Source: Flavobacteriales bacterium
GTDB taxonomy: Bacteria; Bacteroidota; Bacteroidia; Flavobacteriales; Flavobacteriaceae
DNA length: 41,142 bases
Reading direction: 5' to 3'
NCBI GenBank assembly: GCA_011525015.1
Contig: WTJC01000037.1
Location: forward strand, 67,456 to 108,597
The translations under genes were made by a program, and so were the position numbers. The notes beneath the pieces are model-generated. The model saw nothing but the letters and a program-made list of their open reading frames with translations, did not search any database and was not told where the DNA came from. Positions 19,727 through 28,600 of this stretch are shown here, in pieces; the stretch's first letter is position 1, and each line of letters opens with the position of its first letter.

Positions 19727-20584
19727 ATGCAGCACATAGATATTCAAAATTTAGGAACGGTTTTAATTGAAAACACTGATAAAGAGCGCGAAAAAACAAT
19801 TGTATATCCTGTAGAAATAAAGCAAATCCAATTGCATTTTGTGCTCAAGGGCGGATTGCGTTTTTCATTTAATGAAAACACCTATTTCTTAGAAGCGAAA
19901 GAAGATCAGACCCTATTGCTTTTTAATTCACAAAAGGCCTTGCCTATCTCTGCTGAGTTAGAAAAAGACACCCAATGGCTTTGTTTAGTGTTAAGTATAG
20001 ACGGCCTGCATGCACTTTTCAGTGAACACGCTAAAATCATTCCCTTTTTAAATACAGAAACACAAGAGACTAAGTTTTACAGTCAAGGAGAGCTGAGCCC
20101 AGCCATGGCCATTGTCGTGAGTCAACTCATAGAAAACCGATTACATACCGCTTTAAAGAATATTTACAACAAAGGGAAAGTCTATGAACTAATCAGCCTT
20201 TATTTCAATAAAACTGAAGATACCGACCTTGAACAATGCCCTTATTTAGCTGATGATCAAAACATTCGTAAAATCAGGCAAGCCAAAGAAATCATTGTGG
20301 CAGAAATGAATGAACCGCCAACTTTGGAGCACCTGGCAAAAACCATTGACCTCCCCTTAAAGCGATTAAAAGAAGGGTTTAAGCAGTTGTATGGAGATTC
20401 GGTTTACGGATTTCTTTTTCAACACAAAATGGAATTCGCCCGAAAATTATTACTCTCCAACAAGTATAGCGTGGGTGAGATCGGCTTGCGCGTGGGCTAC
20501 AGTACACCGAGTCATTTTATAGCAGCCTTTAAAAAGAAATACGGAACGACGCCTAAAAAGTATTTGTCAGAATTACAGGCCTAA
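19727..20584 (+). CDS. AraC-family transcriptional regulator, PchR-like
   Basis: A 285-residue regulator. Residues 1-165 form an effector domain with a cupin-like stretch (LHFVLKGGLRFSFNENTYFL). The C-terminal AraC DNA-binding domain covers about 185-285, with the two helix-turn-helices LEHLAKTIDLPLKRLKEGFK and VGEIGLRVGYSTPSHFIAAF, then KKYGTTPKKYL. The linker CPYLADDQNIRKIRQAKEII and the DBD resemble PchR-type regulators that sense siderophores or iron. It is divergent from hemA and upstream of hemH, which makes heme or iron control its likely job; that is inference. It abuts the convergent DUF1460 gene with no gap. Confidence 0.9.
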   Translation: MQHIDIQNLGTVLIENTDKEREKTIVYPVEIKQIQLHFVLKGGLRFSFNENTYFLEAKEDQTLLLFNSQKALPISAELEKDTQWLCLVLSIDGLHALFSEHAKIIPFLNTETQETKFYSQGELSPAMAIVVSQLIENRLHTALKNIYNKGKVYELISLYFNKTEDTDLEQCPYLADDQNIRKIRQAKEIIVAEMNEPPTLEHLAKTIDLPLKRLKEGFKQLYGDSVYGFLFQHKMEFARKLLLSNKYSVGEIGLRVGYSTPSHFIAAFKKKYGTTPKKYLSELQA

Positions 20585-21448
20585 TTAAAAGACATCGTAC
20601 AATGCAGGTCGCACGATGATTATTCCTGTACACCTGTTGATTCCTTGAGCAAATTTGTAAAGGGGCTTTTTAGAGATGACCACGCTCCCAGAGCTCGAGG
20701 CATGAAGCAGATGTATTTTCTTGTTCTTTTCGATGGCAATCCCAGTATGTGTTACATCTAGGCCTTCAATATTAGTGGCAAAAGCGATGATATCCCCCTC
20801 TTCAATCGCGGCGTTTTTTATGGCGTCTAATCCTAAAACAGCAAAGCGCATGGGGTTCAACGACTTTTCAATTTCAACCCAGTCTTCAAATATGCGATCA
20901 TCCTCTAAAGCGCTATAGCTCGAGCGATGACTGCTCATAAAATCCAATGTTTTTTCGATAGTGCTTCCTCCCAAGTCTTCGGTGATATCAAAGACGTATC
21001 CCTTTTTTTCATTGTTTTGAATCCACTCTGTAAAGTAGTGCAAACGAGAGGTGTACCCCGCTCTTTCGCGGTTTCTATATCGAATGTTTTCCAAAAGTTG
21101 AGCGTAAGTCTTTAAGTGGTTTTCTTCCGTGGCAAACTCCTCTAAGTTTTCGTATTGCAAAAAGTAAAGGCTAAGGCTATTCTCGACAAAGGTGGTGCAG
21201 TCAAAGGCACTAAAGTTTAAGACTAAGGGTTCGTTTTGAAATCCTTCAATAGTATGAGCAACGTAAGGGGTTCCAAGAAATAAAGTCCCGATTTCTGAGA
21301 TGTTTTCAAAATATGAATTTGCGCCCTGTTTTGCAACTAATTCGTCAAGTCGTTCTTGGTCGCTTTCATTGAATACCATTTCTTGGGCCAAGCACAGTTG
21401 AGACCCAATTAAAACTGAAAAAAACAAGAATATTTTAAGGATAGACAT
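20585..21448 (-). CDS. DUF1460 exported hydrolase (amidase-like)
   Basis: A 287-residue exported protein starting at the ATG at 21448; a TTG six bases upstream is less likely. A signal peptide covers about residues 1-21 (ending LCLAQ). The DUF1460 core has IGTLFLGTPYVA and the cysteine motif AFDCTTFVENSL with Cys84 as probable nucleophile. Later segments are DVTHTGIAIEKNKKIHLLHASS, with a histidine, and CTGIIIVRP. DUF1460 proteins have an NlpC/P60-like papain fold and are thought to act as N-acetylmuramoyl-L-alanine amidase-like enzymes. It sits back to back with hemH and is probably unrelated to heme. Confidence 0.88.
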   Translation of the reverse strand: MSILKIFLFFSVLIGSQLCLAQEMVFNESDQERLDELVAKQGANSYFENISEIGTLFLGTPYVAHTIEGFQNEPLVLNFSAFDCTTFVENSLSLYFLQYENLEEFATEENHLKTYAQLLENIRYRNRERAGYTSRLHYFTEWIQNNEKKGYVFDITEDLGGSTIEKTLDFMSSHRSSYSALEDDRIFEDWVEIEKSLNPMRFAVLGLDAIKNAAIEEGDIIAFATNIEGLDVTHTGIAIEKNKKIHLLHASSSGSVVISKKPLYKFAQGINRCTGIIIVRPALYDVF

Positions 21449-21480
21449 AAACAAATATAGCTTTTAGACAGAGCAAGTTG

Positions 21481-21488
21481 TATTTTTG
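21481..21488 (+). promoter_or_regulatory. Putative -7 element for hemH
   Basis: TATTTTTG is an exact TAnnTTTG match 13 bases before the GTG start of hemH, giving a predicted leader of about 9 bases. It supports the GTG start. No clear -33 TTG lies at the right distance. Confidence 0.45.
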
Positions 21489-21501
21489 AAAAAAAGAAAT
21501 T

Positions 21502-22536
21502 GTGAAAAAGGGTGTATTACTTGTAAATCTGGGTTCTCCAGATGCTCCTACGAAAAAAGCCGTTCGACCTTATTTAGATGAATTTTTGATGGATTCAAGG
21601 GTTATTGATGCTCCAAAAGCGCTTAGAGCATTATTGGTTAAAGGAATCATTTTGAACACGCGACCAAGACGCTCAGCCAAAGCTTATTCAAAGATTTGGT
21701 GGGATGAAGGCTCTCCTCTTATCGTAATTTCAGAGCGCTTTCAAGAAAAACTTAAAAAGCATATAGACATGCCGATCGCCTTGGGAATGCGCTATGGTTC
21801 TATGAGTATTCGAAAGGCCCTGCAAGAGTTACACGACCAAGGCATTGAAGACACTTTATTGGTGCCGCTCTATCCACAATACGCCATGAGTTCATATGAA
21901 ACTGTTGTGGTCAAAACACTTGAAGAGCAGCAGCGGCATTTTCCAGAGATGAAAATCACCACGCTCCCTGCTTTTTACAATCAAGATGATTACATAAAAG
22001 TCTTGGGAGATCACATTGCCAAAGAACTCGAAGATTTTGAATACGACCAATTGCTCTTTTCATACCACGGAATTCCAGAACGACACATAAGAAAATCAGA
22101 CCCTACTAAATTTCATTGCAAAATCGACGGGTCTTGTTGCAGTATAAATTCAGTTGCTCATCACAGCTGTTACAGGCATCAGTGCTACACCACCACCAAA
22201 TTGGTTGGCGAACATTTGCAACTTGAAGAAGATAAAATTGCGACTTCATTTCAATCTCGAATAGCCGGGGACACCTGGTTAAAACCCTATACAGATTACG
22301 AATTTGAGCGTTTTGCCAAAGAAGATAAAACACGATTAGCTGTTGTCACACCAGCCTTTGTCGCCGACTGTCTAGAAACCCTTGAGGAAATCGCCATGGA
22401 AGGTGAAGAAGAATTTGTAGAAGCTGGTGGAAAAGAGTTTAAACACATCTCTTGTTTAAACGACAGTGATTCATGGGTGGCCCTAATGGCCAAATGGATT
22501 TCACACTGGGAGCAACATGCTAAACTTCCGTTTTAA
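21502..22536 (+). CDS. hemH: Ferrochelatase, GTG start, with internal cysteine cluster
   Basis: A 344-residue HemH that inserts Fe2+ into protoporphyrin IX. The opening GVLLVNLGSPDAP, the catalytic histidine His189 in FSYHGIPERHIRK, and CLETLEEIAMEGEEEF are diagnostic. The start is GTG; no in-frame ATG lies near enough. After the active-site histidine comes a cysteine-rich loop with Cys206, 212, 213, 223 and 228. Some ferrochelatases (Mycobacterium, Caulobacter) bind a [2Fe-2S] cluster through internal cysteines, so one may be present here. Its stop overlaps the MATE start by one base. Confidence 0.97.
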   Translation: MKKGVLLVNLGSPDAPTKKAVRPYLDEFLMDSRVIDAPKALRALLVKGIILNTRPRRSAKAYSKIWWDEGSPLIVISERFQEKLKKHIDMPIALGMRYGSMSIRKALQELHDQGIEDTLLVPLYPQYAMSSYETVVVKTLEEQQRHFPEMKITTLPAFYNQDDYIKVLGDHIAKELEDFEYDQLLFSYHGIPERHIRKSDPTKFHCKIDGSCCSINSVAHHSCYRHQCYTTTKLVGEHLQLEEDKIATSFQSRIAGDTWLKPYTDYEFERFAKEDKTRLAVVTPAFVADCLETLEEIAMEGEEEFVEAGGKEFKHISCLNDSDSWVALMAKWISHWEQHAKLPF

Positions 22537-23921
22537 TGGCTAAAGCAAGTCCAAAAGAACTAGGCGAAAAGCCTATTGGATCTTTATTGATCAAGCAGGC
22601 GATTCCAGCCTCTATCGGAATACTCGCTATGTCACTGAATATTTTGGTCGACAGTATCTTCGTTGGAAATTGGATTGGCCCTACCGCCTTAGCCGCTATA
22701 AATGTGGTCTTACCGGTATCTTTTTTCATTGGTGCTATCGGAATGTCTATTGGCGTTGGAGGTTCAAGCGTACTCTCTCGAGCCTTGGGAGCAAAAGACG
22801 ATACCAAAGCATTAAAAACCTTTGGAAATCAAATCAGTCTTACCCTGCTGGTCTGTGTCAGCATGGTCGTTTTTGGATTGATTTTTATGGAAAGCCTCAT
22901 CCCTGCTTTTGGAGGATTGGGAGCCATTTACGAGCCGGCGAGGGTGTATTATGAAGTTGTTCTATACGGGGTTCCTTTTTTGGCCTTGTGTATGATGGGA
23001 AATACGGTCATTCGCGCCGAGGGTCAACCGCGACACGCGATGATTGCGATGATCATTCCTTCTATTGCCAATTTAGTCTTAGATGTCGTCTTTATTTACT
23101 ATTTAGATTTAGGGATGTTAGGCGCTGCTTGGGCGACCACTGCAGGTTACTTTTTTTGCTTTGCCTATGTCTTATTTTTCTTTTTAAAACACTCCAATTT
23201 AGCACCGAAGAAATCAGACTTTAGTTTTGATATGGGCATTTTAAAAGAGATGAGTTCACTCTCCTTTGTCACCTTGTCAAGACAGGCCATTTCAAGTGTT
23301 ATTTACCTAATTATGAACACGCTGCTCTTTAGACTTGGAGCAGAGGCTCTTATTGCCGTTTACGCCATTATCGGCCGTATGCTGATGTTTGCCTTGTTTC
23401 CTGTGTTTGGGGTTACCCAAGGGTTTCTTCCGATTGCGGGATACAACTACGGTGCAAAACTATACGACCGCGTCCGTGAGAGCATTACCAAAGCCATTCT
23501 CTACGCCTCTGGGGTAGCCACCCTTGTGTTTATTTTCTTGTTTGTTTTTCCAGCCGAAATCGCCGCCTTGTTTTTGGGAAGTGGAGATAATTTAAGTCAA
23601 GAAGCTATGGATATTCGAACGATGGTCATCGAAAAAGTTCCTATTGCCATGCGATGGGTTTTTGGTGCCAGTCCAATAATTGCCATACAGCTTATTGGAG
23701 CAGGATATTTTCAAGCTATAGGTAAAGTTAAGCCAGCACTCTGGCTTACCCTACTTAGACAAGGCTTGTTACTGATGCCCTTGTTATTCATATTGCCACC
23801 TTATCTCGGTGAGAAAGGCGTTTGGCAATCGTTCTTTTTTGCGGATGTTTTGGCCACATTAATTACGGCCTACTTCTTATACCGTGAAATCACGGTGAAT
23901 CTAGCGTCGGTATCTGAATAG
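22536..23921 (+). CDS. MATE-family multidrug/solute exporter
   Basis: A 461-residue integral membrane protein with about 12 hydrophobic segments arranged as two halves, the MATE layout. MATE proteins export cationic or organic solutes with Na+ or H+ antiport. Family-like segments are ASIGILAMSLNILVDSIFVG, VGGSSVLSRALGAKD, GNTVIRAEGQPRHAM and FGVTQGFLPIAGYNYGAK. It starts on the last base of the hemH stop (TAATG), so it is cotranscribed. A link to porphyrin export is conceivable but unproven. Its 3' end overlaps the convergent gene by 21 bases. Confidence 0.95.
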   Translation: MAKASPKELGEKPIGSLLIKQAIPASIGILAMSLNILVDSIFVGNWIGPTALAAINVVLPVSFFIGAIGMSIGVGGSSVLSRALGAKDDTKALKTFGNQISLTLLVCVSMVVFGLIFMESLIPAFGGLGAIYEPARVYYEVVLYGVPFLALCMMGNTVIRAEGQPRHAMIAMIIPSIANLVLDVVFIYYLDLGMLGAAWATTAGYFFCFAYVLFFFLKHSNLAPKKSDFSFDMGILKEMSSLSFVTLSRQAISSVIYLIMNTLLFRLGAEALIAVYAIIGRMLMFALFPVFGVTQGFLPIAGYNYGAKLYDRVRESITKAILYASGVATLVFIFLFVFPAEIAALFLGSGDNLSQEAMDIRTMVIEKVPIAMRWVFGASPIIAIQLIGAGYFQAIGKVKPALWLTLLRQGLLLMPLLFILPPYLGEKGVWQSFFFADVLATLITAYFLYREITVNLASVSE

Positions 23922-24245
23922 CCCTCTTTTTCGGTTCATGACCGTTTGTTGCACTGAAGGAGTTTCTTCAGCAGGAGATGCTATTTCTTCTTGTTGCATT
24001 TCAGTTGATTCGGCCGTAACTTCTTCTGTGCTTGCTTCAACTTGTTCAGCCGTTTCTTCTAATTGAACTTTCTTGATTTCAGATTTAAGCGTTGCGAGAA
24101 CTTCTCGAGCCATCTCTCGAGCCTTGAATTCCGTATCTCTCAATTTACTTGCTTCTGTATTTTTAAGGTGCATGCGCTCTTTCATCTTTGGCATGTAATA
24201 CTGAAGGATTTCTTCTGAACTTTTAAATGACTTCTTGTTCTCCAT
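23901..24245 (-). CDS. Small helical/acidic protein downstream of the Ntn-hydrolase homologue
   Basis: A 114-residue protein I do not recognise. The ATG at 24245 gives MENKKSFKSSEEILQYYMPKM; a longer frame to 24323 would lie deeper inside the upstream gene and is unlikely. Residues 10-65 are predicted helical or coiled coil (KMKERMHLKNTEASKLRDTE). Residues 65-102 are a Glu/Thr/Ala/Gln-rich acidic tail, and the end is basic (NRKRGLFRYRR). It overlaps the upstream proteasome-like gene by 23 bases, so the two are probably cotranslated. It also overlaps the MATE gene tail to tail by 21 bases. A role as binding partner or adaptor is inference. Confidence 0.65.
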   Translation of the reverse strand: MENKKSFKSSEEILQYYMPKMKERMHLKNTEASKLRDTEFKAREMAREVLATLKSEIKKVQLEETAEQVEASTEEVTAESTEMQQEEIASPAEETPSVQQTVMNRKRGLFRYRR

Positions 24246-25542
24246 GACGTTTATATTTATTGAAGAATTTGTAATTATCTTGACTGTCGAAATAGTTTTT
24301 TCTTCTGATCCAAACGAAGCCATCCCCTTTAGAGATTACAGCCACATCTACTGGACCACCAACCGTTTCGTCTTCTGTTGAGTATTTCTTTTTAATACAA
24401 GTCAAATGAACTAAACTCTCAGCGAGTTCAGCCAATTCATCCTTGGCCATAACCGAAGTTACGGTAAGTACAGGATTGATATTGTACTCCTTCATAAAGC
24501 GATTGATGTTGGACTTGTATTTCTTATACGCTTTAAGACTTTTAGCCTTGATGGCTTTGTGAATTTGATTTTCTTGTTCGTCATCAATAAGGTCCTCGAC
24601 TTCATCTAAAATGAGTTGAGGTAATTCTGAAACGAAATACTTAAAGAAGAAATCGTTGTAACTCATCAGGTAGGGCGAAATACCATCAATGAAGGTTCGC
24701 ATGACCTCGTCTTGTGCAAAAGGCATGATGAGTGCTGTGTTTTGGTGTGTTACTTTCTTGTACTCTTCTTTTTTGAATTTAAGAACGCCGAAAAGCAATC
24801 CAAAAATCTTTAAGGGTTGAACTCTTGGAAAAATGTCCTTGTCACCGAAACCAGAAATGACCACCCCAGTGTAATCGTATTCTTGAGAGTCTTCAGGATG
24901 ATAGATAAACAGATAAGTAGCCAGTTGCTTTAGGTTTTCTTTGGTTTTATCATCCAAAGGAAAAATTTCAAAAAGTTCTGCAATAATCTGGTCGACATGC
25001 GCTCCCAATTTTTGTTCGATGAGTTGACCGTATTCCTTGGGTTTGTTTACGTAGGTTTCTCCGTTGGCGTATTTCTCTAATTCTTCTTCAACGATGTCTG
25101 AGAATAGTTTTTTGATGTCCTCCTCGTTGATTTCAGATTGATTTTCGAAAAAACTAAAGTCCAATCTGTGCGATAGGGTCTCGATGATCAAACTTTCAAA
25201 GTAATCGTCGATACGACTCATGGCGTATTTAATCTGCAGTTCTTCTGGAAATAATTCTTTGTTATTTTCAAGAAACTCCACCAGTAATTTACCATAGTCT
25301 TCAAGCTGATTTTGTTGTTGATTGCCCAGGGTCTCTCTGAACATTTTAATGAGAGTTTCCCATGGAATTCCCATAAAAGTCGCAGAGCTGTATATCATCA
25401 CTCCCACAGCGTGTTTAGCGCCAAGGGATAGAATTTTATTTGCGTGAGTGTAAATCGGCCTTCCACCCGAGTAAGCGGTGGCTGCTGAGTCTGCTGCTAA
25501 AGCAACAGCCTGACGATTCATAATCGCTACTTCAGTTGTCAT
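24223..25542 (-). CDS. Proteasome-beta/HslV-like Ntn-hydrolase homologue with large insertions
   Basis: A 439-residue protein. It starts Met-Thr-Thr-Glu-Val, so Met removal would expose Thr1. With that numbering, Asp17 (AVALAADSAAT) falls at the catalytic Asp17 of proteasome beta/HslV, and Lys35 (ANKILSL) is two residues from the usual Lys33. VGVMIYSSATFMG resembles the next proteasome strands. YTGVVISGFGD (residues 224-234) and the end ELAESLVHL...GGPVDVAVISKGDGFVWI (370-412) resemble the C-terminal half of the fold. Between them lie long helical insertions (about 62-220 and 265-365). No propeptide, signal peptide or membrane segment is present. Substrate and assembly are unknown. Confidence 0.75.
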   Translation of the reverse strand: MTTEVAIMNRQAVALAADSAATAYSGGRPIYTHANKILSLGAKHAVGVMIYSSATFMGIPWETLIKMFRETLGNQQQNQLEDYGKLLVEFLENNKELFPEELQIKYAMSRIDDYFESLIIETLSHRLDFSFFENQSEINEEDIKKLFSDIVEEELEKYANGETYVNKPKEYGQLIEQKLGAHVDQIIAELFEIFPLDDKTKENLKQLATYLFIYHPEDSQEYDYTGVVISGFGDKDIFPRVQPLKIFGLLFGVLKFKKEEYKKVTHQNTALIMPFAQDEVMRTFIDGISPYLMSYNDFFFKYFVSELPQLILDEVEDLIDDEQENQIHKAIKAKSLKAYKKYKSNINRFMKEYNINPVLTVTSVMAKDELAELAESLVHLTCIKKKYSTEDETVGGPVDVAVISKGDGFVWIRRKNYFDSQDNYKFFNKYKRHGEQEVI

Positions 25543-25652
25543 AAATTCAGGTTCTTTTAGGCCTAAGGAAAGGCCACATTTTCGATTCGAAAATTAAATT
25601 AATGCTTTTCTAATCTTTTTTCTAATTTTAGTACACTAACATTGAGAATACT
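25543..25652. other. Divergent intergenic region, Ntn-hydrolase homologue / Asp-box protein
   Basis: This 110-base gap separates divergent genes. GGCCT (25560-25564) and AGGCC (25571-25575) form a 5-base stem with a 6-base loop in the minus-strand leader; no T-tract follows. TAATTTTA at 25623-25630 (plus) and TAATTTTC at 25596-25589 (minus) are near-matches to the -7 consensus with a wrong last base. Nothing stronger is visible. Confidence 0.3.
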
Positions 25653-28600
25653 ATGAGAAATACATTCATCTTATTATCGGCCGTTTTGTCGATCGCATTA
25701 AGTATATCAACCGATACCGTAAATGCACAACGAAAGAGAAAAGCCAAAAAAACAGAAAGCATTTCATCGGATTTATACGGCAGTTTATCCTACAGACTTG
25801 TGGGGCCTTTCCGAGGGGGTAGGTCTGCTGCAGTAACAGGAGTGCCGAACAAACCCAATTTGTACTACATGGGAGCCACAGGTGGAGGTGTTTGGAGAAC
25901 CCAAGACGCCGGAACAACCTGGGAAAATATTTCTGACGGCTATTTTGGAGGAAGTATAGGGGCTGTTGAGGTCGCTCAATCAGATCCAAATGTGATCTAC
26001 GTAGGTGGTGGAGAGGAGACCGTTCGCGGTAACGTTTCTTCAGGTTACGGAGTGTTTAAATCCACAGATGCAGGAAAAACCTGGGAATCTAAGGGCTTAA
26101 CAAACAGTCGTCACATTCCTCGCATGAGAGTGCATCCCAAAAATGAAAACATCGTTTATGCCGCTGTACTGGGAAATATCTATAAAGAAAGTACTGACCG
26201 AGGGGTGTACAAAAGTACAGATGGCGGAGACAGTTGGTCGAAAATATTATACACCAATGATATGGCGGGGGCCGTAGATTTAATCCTCGACCCAAATAAC
26301 CCGCGAATTCTTTATGCCGCTACATGGCGCATTCAAAGAACACCCTACAGTTTGAGTAGTGGAGGGGAAGGTTCTGCGCTATGGAAAAGTGAAGACGAAG
26401 GAGCAACATGGACAGAAATATCTACAAACAAAGGATTTCCTCAAGGGACACTCGGAAAAATGGGAATCACTGTATCACCAGTAAATTCTAACCGAGTATG
26501 GGCTATCGTAGAACACAAAGAAAAGGGTGGCTTATACCGTTCAGAAGATGGTGGTGAAACTTGGGCTCAGGTCAATTCAGAGCGCAAACTAAGACAACGC
26601 GCTTGGTATTACACCAGAGTATATGCTGATACTCAAGATGAAAATATAGTGTATGTGCTGAATGTTCGTTACCATAAATCAACTGACGGAGGTAAGACCT
26701 TTCAGACCTACAATGCTCCTCATGGAGACCACCACGATTTATGGATATCCCCTGAAAATAATCATCGAATGATCATTGGTGATGATGGAGGTGCTCAGGT
26801 CAGTAATGATCAAGGTGAAAACTGGAGCACATACGGGAATCAACCAACAGCTCAGTTTTACCGGGTAACCACAGACAATGCCTTTCCTTATCGAATTTAT
26901 GCTGCACAGCAGGATAACTCTACGGTACGTATTGAGCACAGAAGTGATGGATACGCCATTACTGAAGACAACTGGGAGCCTACTGCCGGAGGAGAATCTG
27001 CTCATATTGCCGTAGATCCTAAAAACAACGATATCGTTTACGGTGGAAGTTATGGTGGATACCTCACCCGTGTGAACCATCAAACCAAAACCCAAAGAGC
27101 GATTAATGTTTGGCCAGACAACCCAATGGGTTACGGAGCAGAAGGCATGAAGTATCGTTTTCAATGGAACTTTCCCATCATGTTTTCAAAGCACGACCCC
27201 AACAAGCTCTACACCTTCTCTAATCATGTTCACATGTCAACAAACGAAGGTCAAAGCTGGGAGTTGTTGAGTGATGATTTAACTCGAAATGATCCGACAA
27301 AATTGGTTTCTTCAGGAGGTCCAATCACTCAAGACAACACTGGAGTCGAATACTATTGTACCATTTTTGCAGCAGGAGAAAGCCCGTTGAAGGAGGGTCT
27401 CATGTGGGTAGGTAGTGATGATGGATTGATTCACCTTACTCAAGATGGAGGAAAGTCGTGGAATAATGTTACCCCTGCTCAAATGCCAGAGTGGAACATG
27501 ATTAACAGTATAGAACCATCAGCCTTTGATGAAGGAACTTGTTACGTAGCAGCAACCCGATATAAAATGGGAGACTTTAAACCCTATTTATACAAAACTA
27601 CAGACTACGGTCAAACCTGGACAGAGATTACAACCGGAATTGAAGACGAGCACTTTACAAGAGTCTTACGTGAAGACCCTAACCGTAAAGGCTTACTTTA
27701 CGCAGGAACAGAAACAGGCATGTACATCTCTTTCGACGACGGAGCCAACTGGAGGTCATTTCAGCTCGACTTGCCGATAGTACCGATTACCGATTTGACG
27801 ATTAAAGATGAAAACCTCATTGTGGCGACTCAAGGTCGAAGCTTATACATCATAGATGATTTAAGCGTTTTACACCAATTGGAGGTTGCCGATAACAATA
27901 CTGATTTTAAACTATTCGCCCCTAAGGACAGCTATAGAACTAAAGGAGGAGGAAGATCATACGGGAACACTGCACTTACTGCAGGAGCCAATCATCCCTC
28001 AGGAGTAGTCACTCATTTTTACATCAAAGACATGGATGCCAAAGATGAGGTGAGTTTGACTTATACCAAAGCAGGTGATACCCTTGCACATTTTAGCACA
28101 AAAGCCAAAGAGCGCAACAAAAAGTTGAGTGTGCAAAAAGGGGCAAACACACATAATTGGAATACGCGTTCAGACGGAGCAGAGCGCCTTCAAGGCATGA
28201 TTTTATGGGCCGCAAGTCTCGGTGGAGCCAAAGCTGTTCCTGGAGATTATATGGTTCATTTAAACATCAATGGAACAACTCAGTCTCAAGACTTCAAAAT
28301 ATTACCCGATCCAAGGGCTGAGGCTAGTGTTGCTCAAATGCAAGAGCAGTATGACTTTATCATTGGAGTCAATCAAACCGTAGACAAGGCGCATCAATCG
28401 ATTAAGAAGATCAGAAGCATCAATTCTAAATTAAGTGCCTTTGTAAAACAATACGGAGATGACGAAAATGTAAGTGCATTGGTAGAAAAGGCAAAAGCCT
28501 TAAAAGAATCATTTTCGACGGTAGAAAAAGCCCTGTACCAGACTCAGAACAGATCAGGGCAAGATCCGCTAAATTTCCCAATTCGATTGACCAATAAATT

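Noticed and set aside
21449-21459. TATATTTG on the minus strand as promoter for the DUF1460 gene.
   Set aside because: It would place the transcription start at or inside the ATG, so it is probably chance unless the mRNA is leaderless.
26089-27164. Long minus-strand open frames inside the Asp-box gene.
   Set aside because: They are shadows of a strongly supported coding region and show no recognisable protein features.
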